The position numbers and the translations under genes are program-made. 64,000 nt of DNA from CBFIDA01 sp965661085. Lineage in GTDB: Bacteria > Pseudomonadota > Gammaproteobacteria > Comchoanobacterales > Comchoanobacteraceae. Position 1 is the stretch's first letter. Each line of letters opens with the position of its first letter. The stretch lies in NCBI GenBank assembly GCA_965661085.1, contig CBFIDA010000005.1, positions 24,133 to 88,132 of the forward strand. The letters run 5' to 3'. The notes below the pieces were generated by a model. The model searched no databases. It was not told the DNA's origin and saw only the letters and a program-made list of their open reading frames with translations. This document shows positions 36,795-44,774 of the stretch, piece by piece.

Positions 36795-38313
36795 TGCACA
36801 GCATGCCCATTCTGCCTGGGTCAAAGTGCTGATGTGTGAGCATTTGGACGATGTCCATGCACAGCTTGCGCAATTAGACCCTGCATATGATTGGGTGGAG
36901 TGGCGCTTGGATGTGCTGTCCTTCGTTCCTTCGGATGATGTGATGCGCGCTGTCATGCGTGCAGCGCCTGTGCCTGTCATGTTGACATTGAGGACGACAG
37001 CGCATGGTGGTCAAGCGCATTTGGGGGCGCAAGCATATGCAGATGCCATCCTGCGTTTGGCGCAGTTGGCCCCGGCTTATTTGGATTGTGAGTCTCATTT
37101 GTCTGATGCCACGCTTGATACCATCTGTGCATGTGCACCACAGACGCGGATTGTGCGCTCGCATCATTTTTTATCAGGGCCACCTGCATGCTGGTCAAGC
37201 GCTTTGCAGGCCATGCGACACGATGGGGTATATGTTTATAAATTGGTTGCAGGTGTATTGAGTACCGCGCAAGCTTTACAGCAGCTGACATGGTTGCAAC
37301 AGCATGCGCACACAACCCCTTTGATTGTGCATGCCATGTCGCATACGTTCAGTCGCGTGCTTGCCCCCTTGATGGGCAGTCGTGTGGTCTATTTTCTCGA
37401 TCAGCATGGTCCCGGTGGTTTGGATTTGATGTCGGCCAAGGTATTGTATCGCATGCGGTCTCACTGTTGCACCACACACATCTATGCGTTGTTGGGTGAT
37501 CCTGTAGAGCACAGTATGGGGCATGTGGTCCACAATCGGTGGTTTGGCATGACAGGGGTGGATGCGGTGTATGTCAAGATGGCCGTGCAGGTTGATGATT
37601 GGCATGCATGTTGGGCACAATTGGTCTCATGGGAACGTTTTAAAGGCGCCAGTGTGACCACGCCATTGAAAACGGTCATGTCTGCAGTTGCTCAAGAAGG
37701 TGATGCCTTGCATGCGGTCAACACCTTGGTACGCTGTCCAACATCGGCATCTTGGCTGGGCCATCAAACAGACGGTGTGGGAGCCCATGATGCGTTGGAG
37801 CAGTGGTTGGATCAGACACGTCGGATCCTCATGGTGGGTGGTGGTGGCGCCAATCGAGCCATTGCACTGTATTTGCGGCGGTGTGGCCATGAAGTGACTG
37901 TTTTGCAACGCCGTGCTGGGCCATGGTCTGCATGGTTTGTCAAGCACAACATCGATGTGATGGTGGGGGTGTCTGCATCGCCTGATGTGTTCGATGTGGT
38001 GATTTATGGTGTGCCACCTGATGCCTTCATCGATGCATCATGGCAAGCATGGTTGGCCGTTTTGAACCCAAGGGTCACGATGGATCTGTCTTATGGTCGG
38101 TCCAGTCCTTGGTTGCGCTGGGTCCAACAACATTGGCCCTATGCCGTGGCCATGGATGGTCAGGCTCTGTTTATGGGGCAGGCAAAAGCACAACAACGTT
38201 TGTGGCAAGCGGCCATGACACCATTCGGTCAAAGTGGGGTTGTGCGCAATGCCGAGGCAATGCTGCAAAGCAGTATGGCGCACATCACACCCACGCTGGT
38301 CAAAAGAAAATAA
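36781..38313 (+). CDS. aroDE: Bifunctional 3-dehydroquinate dehydratase / shikimate dehydrogenase (AroD-AroE fusion)
   Basis: One 510-aa chain carries two successive activities: dehydration of 3-dehydroquinate and NADPH reduction to shikimate. Residues ~10-230 are a type I dehydratase with VEWRLDVL (substrate acid), the catalytic His in RIVRSHHF and the Schiff-base Lys in VYKLVAGVLSTA. Residues ~235-510 are shikimate dehydrogenase: YALLGDPVEHSMGHVVHN, the catalytic Lys in SVTTPLKTVM, the Asp in HQTDGVGAHDAL, the glycine-rich MVGGGGANRAIALYLR, and the C-terminal MDGQALFMGQAKAQ. This type I fusion is known from plants and Chlamydia and is unusual for gammaproteobacteria. The ATG at 36781 has GGAG upstream. 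Its last 85 bp overlap the convergent transporter gene. Confidence 0.93.
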   Translation: MAQHDAQHAHSAWVKVLMCEHLDDVHAQLAQLDPAYDWVEWRLDVLSFVPSDDVMRAVMRAAPVPVMLTLRTTAHGGQAHLGAQAYADAILRLAQLAPAYLDCESHLSDATLDTICACAPQTRIVRSHHFLSGPPACWSSALQAMRHDGVYVYKLVAGVLSTAQALQQLTWLQQHAHTTPLIVHAMSHTFSRVLAPLMGSRVVYFLDQHGPGGLDLMSAKVLYRMRSHCCTTHIYALLGDPVEHSMGHVVHNRWFGMTGVDAVYVKMAVQVDDWHACWAQLVSWERFKGASVTTPLKTVMSAVAQEGDALHAVNTLVRCPTSASWLGHQTDGVGAHDALEQWLDQTRRILMVGGGGANRAIALYLRRCGHEVTVLQRRAGPWSAWFVKHNIDVMVGVSASPDVFDVVIYGVPPDAFIDASWQAWLAVLNPRVTMDLSYGRSSPWLRWVQQHWPYAVAMDGQALFMGQAKAQQRLWQAAMTPFGQSGVVRNAEAMLQSSMAHITPTLVKRK

Positions 38314-39692
38314 TTGTGAATCAAGGGGGTGAGTACTGCATCGGGTGTATGCATCGGATGAAGGGTGTGATGTGCAATGAATCCAGCAATGGCGCTTGCA
38401 AGGCCATTGATCATCATCCACGTCCCCATAAACATTGATTGCCAGCGTTGTGGGATCAAGACACCAATCATCGCCAACCCAATTGGTGCGATCAACAGTT
38501 CGGCAAAGCTTTCAAAGGTGATTTTGGCCACCACCCAAATCGGTGCCATCAGGTGTTGGACATCGGTCAACAACAGACCGATTAAAAAGATCATGCTGCC
38601 AATACTCATCAAGACCAATCCGGCAGCAAATTTTGTTGGCAAACTTGGTGTCATGTTTGCTTGTTTGCATCTTTTGAGCACATGGGCAACCCAGGGTGCG
38701 CCTAATAAAATCAACATGGGATTGACGTTCGCAAACCATTGAGGGGGCACTTTGAATCCCAGCACTATGCGATCCACATGGTGTTCAATGAACAGCATCA
38801 ATAGGTTGGGCGTGAGTTGATACATGGTCCAAAAAAGTGTTGCACTTGCAACCAAAACAAAGAACAGCTTTAGGTTTTGTATTTCCTCGGGCTTGGCCTT
38901 GGGCAGTGTCAAAGCAGCCAAAACGATGAAAGCCATGAGGCCCAGGATCAGCGTGATGACATGTGTGATGTCGGCAGCATGCAAGGCCAAATGCAAGACA
39001 GGCAAGCCAAGCAAAATCAAAGCCAGCATCAGAGCATGCTGTTTTTTAGGTGACCACACCGTTGCCGTATGTTTTGTGATCAGGGTGCGATGTTTTATCA
39101 AAATGTACAGTGCGGTGATGTTGGCACCAGCACACATCAACATGAGCGTGGTGCGAAAAAAGAAAAGGGTGGTCAGTCCCGACAGTGTCAAACCGATGAC
39201 AAAACCAAGATTCATGATGCCATAAGCCCATAAAAAAACCGTGTTGCGTTGTTTGGGTATGGTTTGTAACAACTCAGTCAACATGCAATTGATGGTGATG
39301 AATGTGAAGCCTGTGCCCATGAGGATGATGGTCAAGCCCCACAGCTGCTGTTCCAAGGCTGTACCAATCATGATCAGAGCCCCAACGATCTGGCAACCTA
39401 GGCTGAGGGCGCAAAGATTGCGATGGCTGATGAAGCGCCCAATCATGATGCCCCCTAAAAAATGCAAACCAAAATGACATGCCATGAAGGTGCTTTCAAT
39501 GTCAGATGCTTGAGCAGCAGACATCGCAGCATAGTTTGTCAGATACAGCACCATAGAGAACACGATGACACTGAACAACGTGCTGCTCAGCAGCAGGATT
39601 TGGTAAAGCTTTAGAATCCCGGGCGGCATGGTTTGAAGTGTGCGGGGCACAAGAGATGGCATGGGCATGTTTCCAGATATTTTAGAAGACAT
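38229..39692 (-). CDS. POT/PTR-family proton-coupled oligopeptide transporter
   Basis: A major-facilitator-type inner-membrane importer of di- and tripeptides. The 487-aa protein has about 12-14 hydrophobic segments. The POT-specific middle part is visible: ATLFWTMYQLTPNLLMLF corresponds to the FWxxYEQ helix (with Q-L in place of E-Q), followed by PPQWFANVNPMLILLGAPW, matching the PxxWFQxxNPxxIxxxAP signature. The start is uncertain: ATGs at 39752, 39692 and 39668 are in frame, and 39692 is used because the first 20 residues look non-conserved. Uptake of host peptides would suit an intracellular lifestyle. The 3' end is antisense to 85 bp of aroDE. Confidence 0.85.
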   Translation of the reverse strand: MSSKISGNMPMPSLVPRTLQTMPPGILKLYQILLLSSTLFSVIVFSMVLYLTNYAAMSAAQASDIESTFMACHFGLHFLGGIMIGRFISHRNLCALSLGCQIVGALIMIGTALEQQLWGLTIILMGTGFTFITINCMLTELLQTIPKQRNTVFLWAYGIMNLGFVIGLTLSGLTTLFFFRTTLMLMCAGANITALYILIKHRTLITKHTATVWSPKKQHALMLALILLGLPVLHLALHAADITHVITLILGLMAFIVLAALTLPKAKPEEIQNLKLFFVLVASATLFWTMYQLTPNLLMLFIEHHVDRIVLGFKVPPQWFANVNPMLILLGAPWVAHVLKRCKQANMTPSLPTKFAAGLVLMSIGSMIFLIGLLLTDVQHLMAPIWVVAKITFESFAELLIAPIGLAMIGVLIPQRWQSMFMGTWMMINGLASAIAGFIAHHTLHPMHTPDAVLTPLIHNYFLLTSVGVMCAILLCSIASALRTTPL

Positions 39693-39800
39693 CGATTCAC
39701 CAGACAGCTCAGCATCAGGTGATGTCCTGAAGCCGTCCAGACAAAAACCCATTGTACACGCTGTGTCAGTTAAGCATCAAGAGGCTTAAAACGCATCACA

Positions 39801-40271
39801 TCAAGAAGAAGTGGTGGTGTCTTTTTTCTTGGTGGTGTCTGTGGCTTTGGTTTGCACTGTGGTGACAGTATTGTTGCTGGCAGCTTTCTTAGAATCTGTT
39901 TGATGTGTTTTGTTCTTGCGAACAATGCGCTCAGCAATACGTGCTTTCTTACCTGACAGGGCTTTGATGTAGTAAATTTTGGCACGACGCACTTTACCAC
40001 GTTTCTTGACCACAATGGAGTCAACCTGAGGGCTGTGTAAAGGAAAAACCCGCTCAACCGCCACACCCGCTGTGATTTTTCTCACAGTGGCTGCAGCATT
40101 GATGCCGCCATGCTTTTTGGCGATGACCACGCCCTCAAATGCCTGAGTACGGGTACGATTGTTGCTCTCGGTCACGAGAAAGTTCACAACAACGGTATCG
40201 CCTGCGCGAAAAGCTGGGAGGGTTTTCTTGGCCGCATTGGCTTGGTTGAGTTTAAAAACTGCATCAGACAT
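39801..40271 (-). CDS. rplS: 50S ribosomal protein L19 with Thr/Lys-rich C-terminal tail
   Basis: L19 sits at the interface of the 30S and 50S subunits. The core covers residues 1-~117: [69 protein letters not shown]19 normally ends soon after this point. Here about 38 more residues follow (Asn/Thr/Lys/Asp-rich, ending KKKDTTTSS), so the total is 156 aa. The start ATG has a clear AGAGGAG ribosome binding site; longer upstream reading is inside trmD. It is the last gene of the rpsP-rimM-trmD-rplS operon. Confidence 0.96.
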   Translation of the reverse strand: MSDAVFKLNQANAAKKTLPAFRAGDTVVVNFLVTESNNRTRTQAFEGVVIAKKHGGINAAATVRKITAGVAVERVFPLHSPQVDSIVVKKRGKVRRAKIYYIKALSGKKARIAERIVRKNKTHQTDSKKAASNNTVTTVQTKATDTTKKKDTTTSS

Positions 40272-40276
40272 GTTGT

Positions 40277-41035
40277 TTACTCCTCTGTTTTGCGCGCATT
40301 TTTTGTGTTGCAAGGCGCGAATGATTTTTCGGGCATGTTTGCACGTTTGTGCAGCAGGTCTGGCCGATATTTTTGTGTCAATGCCAAAGCCTGTGTCATA
40401 CACCAGTCGCGAATTTTAACATGATTTCCTGAAAGAAGTACAGAGGGCACGCCGATATTTTTAAAAAAAAGTGGTCTTGTGTAGTGTGGGTGGTCGAGAA
40501 GATCCTGTGAAAACGAGTCTTGGACTGCAGACATGGGGTTGTTGAGTGCGCCTGGCAGCAGTCGAATCATCGCATCAATGCAAGCCATGGCTGGTATTTC
40601 ACCACCTGAAAACACACAGTCGGCAACACAGTAGCTGGCATCCACTTCGGCATCGATCACTCTTTGGTCAATGCCTTCATAGCGCCCACACAACAGGACT
40701 AAGGCTTTTTGTTGCGACAGCTCTGCCACCTTGGTTTGGGTCAAGGGTTGGCCGTGTGGGCTGAAATAAATCACAGGTGTGTCGGCACCCAGGGCACGTT
40801 TGGCTGCGGCAATGCTTCGGCTGATTGGTGGTGCGCACATCACCATGCCGGGGCCCCCACCATAGGGGCGATCGTCCACATAACCACGTCCATGGTCGGC
40901 ATAATGTCGGGGGTTGATGTGCGTCAGGCGATAGAGAGATTTTTGTCTGGCTTGCTGCGGCATGCCAGCATTGAGTGCATCAAACATGGGTGGGAAAAGG
41001 GTGATCACGGCATAGTGTCTTTCTGTCAGGCGCAT
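40277..41035 (-). CDS. trmD: tRNA (guanine37-N1)-methyltransferase
   Basis: TrmD methylates G37 next to the anticodon and prevents +1 frameshifting. The 252-aa protein (E. coli 255) has the SPOUT trefoil-knot signatures [30 protein letters not shown] and [21 protein letters not shown], then LDHPHYTRP and [10 protein letters not shown]. The ATG at 41035 begins [15 protein letters not shown], as in the family; upstream reading is within rimM. One base separates it from the rimM stop and five from rplS. Confidence 0.97.
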   Translation of the reverse strand: MRLTERHYAVITLFPPMFDALNAGMPQQARQKSLYRLTHINPRHYADHGRGYVDDRPYGGGPGMVMCAPPISRSIAAAKRALGADTPVIYFSPHGQPLTQTKVAELSQQKALVLLCGRYEGIDQRVIDAEVDASYCVADCVFSGGEIPAMACIDAMIRLLPGALNNPMSAVQDSFSQDLLDHPHYTRPLFFKNIGVPSVLLSGNHVKIRDWCMTQALALTQKYRPDLLHKRANMPEKSFAPCNTKNARKTEE

Positions 41036-41036
41036 G

Positions 41037-41621
41037 TTAAATCTGCTCAGGCCAATCAACGATGATTTTTTGTGATGTCGTGTCAATGGACACCACCACA
41101 TCGTCTATGTAGGGAATATAACGACGTTCCTGATCGCGCAAGGCCACAAACATGGCATGACCATCTTGGCCTGAAATGGACGTCACATGACCAAGGTCAG
41201 CGCCTTCTGTGTTGTAGATTCGGCATGACATCAAGTCATGCCAGTAGTGTTCACCTTGTGGCAGCTCAGGCAAGGTGTGGCGCGGTACGGCCAAGAGGCC
41301 ATGCGTCCATACTTTGGCAGCTTCGGGGGTGTTGACATTGGGCAGTATCGCTGCGATTTGGTGTTTCTTGATGTTGTGTGTGAAGGTGATGTCAAATGGC
41401 TGCCATGCGCCTTGCTGCCAAAGATGAACCTCATGATGATCATGAATGCCTTCAATGGGATCGCAAAAGACATGGAGCCAGACTTGTCCTTTAACGCCAT
41501 ATGGTCGCCCAATTTTGGCAATGACCACCCAGGCTGGATCATGATCGGGGACACCGACACCCAATGCCATCGCAGTCGATGCATTGGGAAGGGCGGTTTG
41601 TCCAGATGGCTCAGTGGTCAT
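41037..41621 (-). CDS. rimM: Ribosome maturation factor RimM
   Basis: RimM binds S19 and helps process 16S rRNA in the 30S head. At 194 aa it is a little longer than E. coli (182) because of about 25 extra N-terminal residues. The core begins VVIAKIGRPYGVKGQVWLHVFCDP and ends in the PRC-barrel half GHVTSISGQDGHAMFVAL and YIPYIDDVVVSIDTTSQKI, both typical. It lies in the operon rpsP-rimM-trmD-rplS, 6 bp after rpsP. Confidence 0.95.
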   Translation of the reverse strand: MTTEPSGQTALPNASTAMALGVGVPDHDPAWVVIAKIGRPYGVKGQVWLHVFCDPIEGIHDHHEVHLWQQGAWQPFDITFTHNIKKHQIAAILPNVNTPEAAKVWTHGLLAVPRHTLPELPQGEHYWHDLMSCRIYNTEGADLGHVTSISGQDGHAMFVALRDQERRYIPYIDDVVVSIDTTSQKIIVDWPEQI

Positions 41622-41627
41622 GTGGCA

Positions 41628-42140
41628 TTAAGCGTCTGTGGTTTTTTCAGCAGAGGTGTCTTCGGCTTGCTTTTGAGCTTCGGCTTGCTTTTGAGCTTCG
41701 GCTTCTTTTGCGGCGGCAGCAGCGGCTTCTGCTTCTGCCTTCTTTTGGGCTTCGGCTTCTTTTGCGGCAGCAGCAGCGGCTGCTTCTTCTGCCTTGATTT
41801 TCGCCAATTTGGCTTGTGCTTGTTTGGCTAAGATTTTATCGGCATTGGCCTTGGCAAGTGTGCCCTGTGCTTTTGGGGTGCCTTCAATGGTTTGGGGATT
41901 GGCTTCTGCCTGACGGATGATGCGCGAAACGGTTTCGGAAGGTTTGGCGCCTTTTGCCATCCATTGCTTGGTTTTTTCAAGGTCGATGGTGAAATTTTCA
42001 TCACGGTGGGCAACAGGATTGTAAGTGCCCAATTGTTCGATGAAGGCGCTGGTTAATTTTTTTCTTTTGTCCATCACAACGATTTTATAGTAAGGACGAC
42101 CTTTGCGGCCACGTGGTTGAAGACGTATCACTGCGCTCAT
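41628..42140 (-). CDS. rpsP: 30S ribosomal protein S16 with Ala/Glu/Lys helical tail
   Basis: The S16 core is in residues 1-~80: MSAVIRLQPRGRKGRPYYKI, VVMDKRKK, IEQLGTYNPVA and WMAKGAKPSETVSRIIRQA. S16 in E. coli is 82 aa. Here a further ~90 residues follow, composed almost only of Ala, Glu, Lys and Gln with two near-repeats of AAAAKEAEAQK, predicted as a long single alpha-helix or coiled coil, ending AEKTTDA. The extension is in frame with no stop and continues to TAA just before rimM. First gene of the operon; the 175-bp spacer behind ffh probably has its promoter. Confidence 0.96.
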   Translation of the reverse strand: MSAVIRLQPRGRKGRPYYKIVVMDKRKKLTSAFIEQLGTYNPVAHRDENFTIDLEKTKQWMAKGAKPSETVSRIIRQAEANPQTIEGTPKAQGTLAKANADKILAKQAQAKLAKIKAEEAAAAAAAKEAEAQKKAEAEAAAAAAKEAEAQKQAEAQKQAEDTSAEKTTDA

Positions 42141-42315
42141 AATGTTTGATCCTGTTCATGTGTGTCAAATCGATGCAACACACAAAACAACGTTGTTGAT
42201 GCCTTGTGGATTGCTGACCATAAATAATAATCATTTTTCATCCAATTGCAAGTCATTTCTGCGGATGTGTTGTCCATTTTTTGGGATGTGTGACCGTACA
42301 AAATGCGTCTTGGTA

Positions 42316-43710
42316 TCATCTGTCAAATGGGTTTTGCATTTTTCCTTGCATGGCACGCATCATTTTTTCCATGTTTTTGCCTTTCATTTTCTTCGATATT
42401 TTTTGCATGTTTTTATACTGCTTGAGCAATTTGTTGTAATCCTGAGCATGCGTGCCAGACCCTCGGATGATGCGTTTTTTTCGAGAGGGTTGTTGCAGCA
42501 ATGCTGGATTGTGTCGTTCTTGTGGTGTCATGGATTGAATCAGAGCTTCCATGGTTTTAAAGGTGGCATCGCCTTGCTGCATGAATGTTTCTTGTTGCAT
42601 CATTTGGTTCGCGCCTGGCAAATGCTTGAGCAGTCCCGCTGTGCCACCCAATGATTTGAGCTGCTGGATTTGTGCCAAAAGATCGTCCATATTCATCTGA
42701 CCTTTGCGCATTTTGTGACCAATGGCTTTGGCTTTTTTTTGATCCAGCTGTTGCATCTGCTCAACAAAGGCGACGATGTCGCCCTGATCCAGCATCATGC
42801 CGGCGATACGTTTGGGGTCAAATGCATCAAAACCTTCAATTTTTTCACTGGTGCCGATGAATTTGATGGGCACTTTGGCAATGGTGCACAAAGACAGCGC
42901 TGCACCACCACGCTGATCGCCATCCATTTTCGTTAATATGGCGCCTGTGAGACCAGCTTTATCATGGCCAGCTGCTGTTTTGAAAGCTTGCTGAAAAGCA
43001 TGGGTGCTGTTGGCAGCATCTTGACCAGTCATCCCATCCAGCACAAATAGGGTTTCGGTCGGTTTGGTCAATCGCCAAATTTCAAGTGCTTCTGACATCA
43101 TGGCTTGGTCGATGTGAGAGCGTCCAGCCGTGTCAATCAACAGTACATCGGCATTGTGCCGCGTTGCGGTTTGCAGCGCGTGTTGGGCAATGGCCAACGG
43201 TTGTGCTTTGGGTGCATCGGCCACAATGGTTTCAATGTCATGGGCCTGTGTGATGTGTTGCAATTGGGTGATGGCAGCAGGCCGATACACATCTGTGGAA
43301 CACACCATGACATGTTTTTTTTGGTTTTTTTTGAGCCAATGGGCCAGTTTGGCGACGGTGGTTGTTTTACCTGCCCCTTGCAAGCCAACCACCATGATGA
43401 CCACGGGGGGCTTGGCAGCAAGCTGGAGTGCCTGTTGGTCCTGATGGTCACTGAGAACATCGATGAGTGCATCGTACACAATTTTGGTCAGTTGTTGACC
43501 TGGCTCAACCGAAGACAACACTTTTTGGCCCAGTGCCTTTTTTTGGACGGTTGCCATGAATTGATCAACAACGGATTGTGCAGCGTCTGCATCCATCAAT
43601 GTGTCACGGATCGCTTCAAGCGCTTCGGTCATGTTTTTTTCAGTCAGCTGGTGTTTGCCCTGCACCTTACGCATGGCATCGTTCAATTTGGTTGAAAGTT
43701 GTTGGAACAT
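42316..43710 (-). CDS. ffh: Signal recognition particle GTPase Ffh
   Basis: Ffh binds signal sequences of nascent membrane proteins and, with 4.5S RNA and FtsY, targets them to the translocon. The 464 aa show the N domain, the G domain with P-loop GLQGAGKTTTVAKLA, DTAGRSHID, LTKMDGDQRGG and IKFIGTSEKIEGFDAF, and the methionine-rich M domain (about residues 300-440, MMLDQGDIVAF, GHKMRKGQMNMDDLL). E. coli Ffh is 453 aa. The 3' tail has extra Lys/Met residues. It precedes rpsP on the same strand, as in E. coli. Confidence 0.97.
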   Translation of the reverse strand: MFQQLSTKLNDAMRKVQGKHQLTEKNMTEALEAIRDTLMDADAAQSVVDQFMATVQKKALGQKVLSSVEPGQQLTKIVYDALIDVLSDHQDQQALQLAAKPPVVIMVVGLQGAGKTTTVAKLAHWLKKNQKKHVMVCSTDVYRPAAITQLQHITQAHDIETIVADAPKAQPLAIAQHALQTATRHNADVLLIDTAGRSHIDQAMMSEALEIWRLTKPTETLFVLDGMTGQDAANSTHAFQQAFKTAAGHDKAGLTGAILTKMDGDQRGGAALSLCTIAKVPIKFIGTSEKIEGFDAFDPKRIAGMMLDQGDIVAFVEQMQQLDQKKAKAIGHKMRKGQMNMDDLLAQIQQLKSLGGTAGLLKHLPGANQMMQQETFMQQGDATFKTMEALIQSMTPQERHNPALLQQPSRKKRIIRGSGTHAQDYNKLLKQYKNMQKISKKMKGKNMEKMMRAMQGKMQNPFDR

Positions 43711-43993
43711 GAGACGGAAACCTTATGGCTGTACAAGACTGATGCCACGTATGGCCTGAGTCGGGGGCACTGAAGATGGGATGCCGCTGTTGTATCCTGC
43801 GATATTACCACAAAAAAACTCAGGCTCGCCATGGTTTTTTGTGCCATGTGATTCATGTGTGCATTCAAATATACCCATGGTATGGCTGTCTAATCCCTTC
43901 ATCGGTATGGGGTGACAGATGATTTTTACACGCTCTGGCAACAATTGTTGATTTTTTTATCTAAACTGTATTGGGTTTGTAAAGGAAGTGGAT

Positions 43994-44101
43994 ATGCCAG
44001 AACAAAAAAAAACATCTGAAATGGTTGATCAGATGCGTGCCACATTGGCGTTGATGGCCGAAATCAAAAAAGCGCAACATCACATTCGCAATCTGCTGTG
44101 A
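43994..44101 (+). CDS. Possible small protein, 35 aa
   Basis: A 35-codon frame begins MPEQKKTSEMVDQMRATLAL and ends HHIRNLL, then TGA. It has an excellent AAGGAAG ribosome binding site (43983-43989 region) and a promoter-like TTGTTG-N17-TGTATT at 43945-43973. The product would be a charged amphipathic helix. Its shortness means it needs independent evidence. Confidence 0.4.
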   Translation: MPEQKKTSEMVDQMRATLALMAEIKKAQHHIRNLL

Positions 44102-44351
44102 CGCCAATGCACCATCACCGAACATGCCTGGCACCATGCGTAATTTTTTAAAATTGGCAACATAATGCTGAAGTTTTGAGTATTGTTAGGAAACAATGTG
44201 GGTGGCGTTTATGGTAGAGCCAAAAAAGAACAATGATCCGGTGGTGCATCACCAACCTGTGTAAAGTGTCCGTGCATTGATGGAGGCCTTGTCCACGGTC
44301 CAAAAGGCTGACAGCAATCTTTTACGTTCATTGTCAAAACCATAAGCGGAC

Positions 44352-44762
44352 ATGACGGTGGGAGAATTTTTAGAAGATGACGTGCCAGTCGAGTCAAAGC
44401 TTAAGGGAGATGAACAACTTCAAGTCGATCTTGAAGCGGCTCGAAAAGTTGCCCTGAACAAGCTTGAGAAACTGTTAGAAGTGCTGGTTTCCAGTCAAGA
44501 TTTTTCGGTGCTTAAAACATGTCAGGGTCTGTTGCGTGATGCGGTTGCCCATTATGATGATGAGGCGCAATGGCTGCAGGGTGAGGGATCGAGTGCAGCA
44601 GTGACAAGTTTGGGGGATGACCAAAAAGACTTATTGAAGAGCAGCAGAGCGGTGTTGCATCGTTTGAATCAAACGCTGTTGCAGATGTGTGCACGTCAAA
44701 CCATTTTGATGGGTCATGCTGAGGCGCAACGGCACCGGGATGCCATGGCAACACAACAGTAG
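44352..44762 (+). CDS. Giant orphan, N-terminal segment (before first TAG)
   Basis: 136 aa starting MTVGEFLEDDVPVESKL. It is acidic at the start and then amphipathic helix rich in Leu/Gln/Ala, with no signal peptide. A weak AGCGGA box precedes the ATG. If TAG is a true stop, this short soluble fragment is the only product with a normal start. It lies 250 bp after the possible 35-aa gene. Confidence 0.5.
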   Translation: MTVGEFLEDDVPVESKLKGDEQLQVDLEAARKVALNKLEKLLEVLVSSQDFSVLKTCQGLLRDAVAHYDDEAQWLQGEGSSAAVTSLGDDQKDLLKSSRAVLHRLNQTLLQMCARQTILMGHAEAQRHRDAMATQQ

Positions 44763-44774
44763 CAGATCGATGTT

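Noticed and set aside
43711..43993. 4.5S RNA gene next to ffh
   Set aside because: The conserved GGTCAGGTCCGGAAGGAAGCAGCC-like loop sequence is not present in this spacer.
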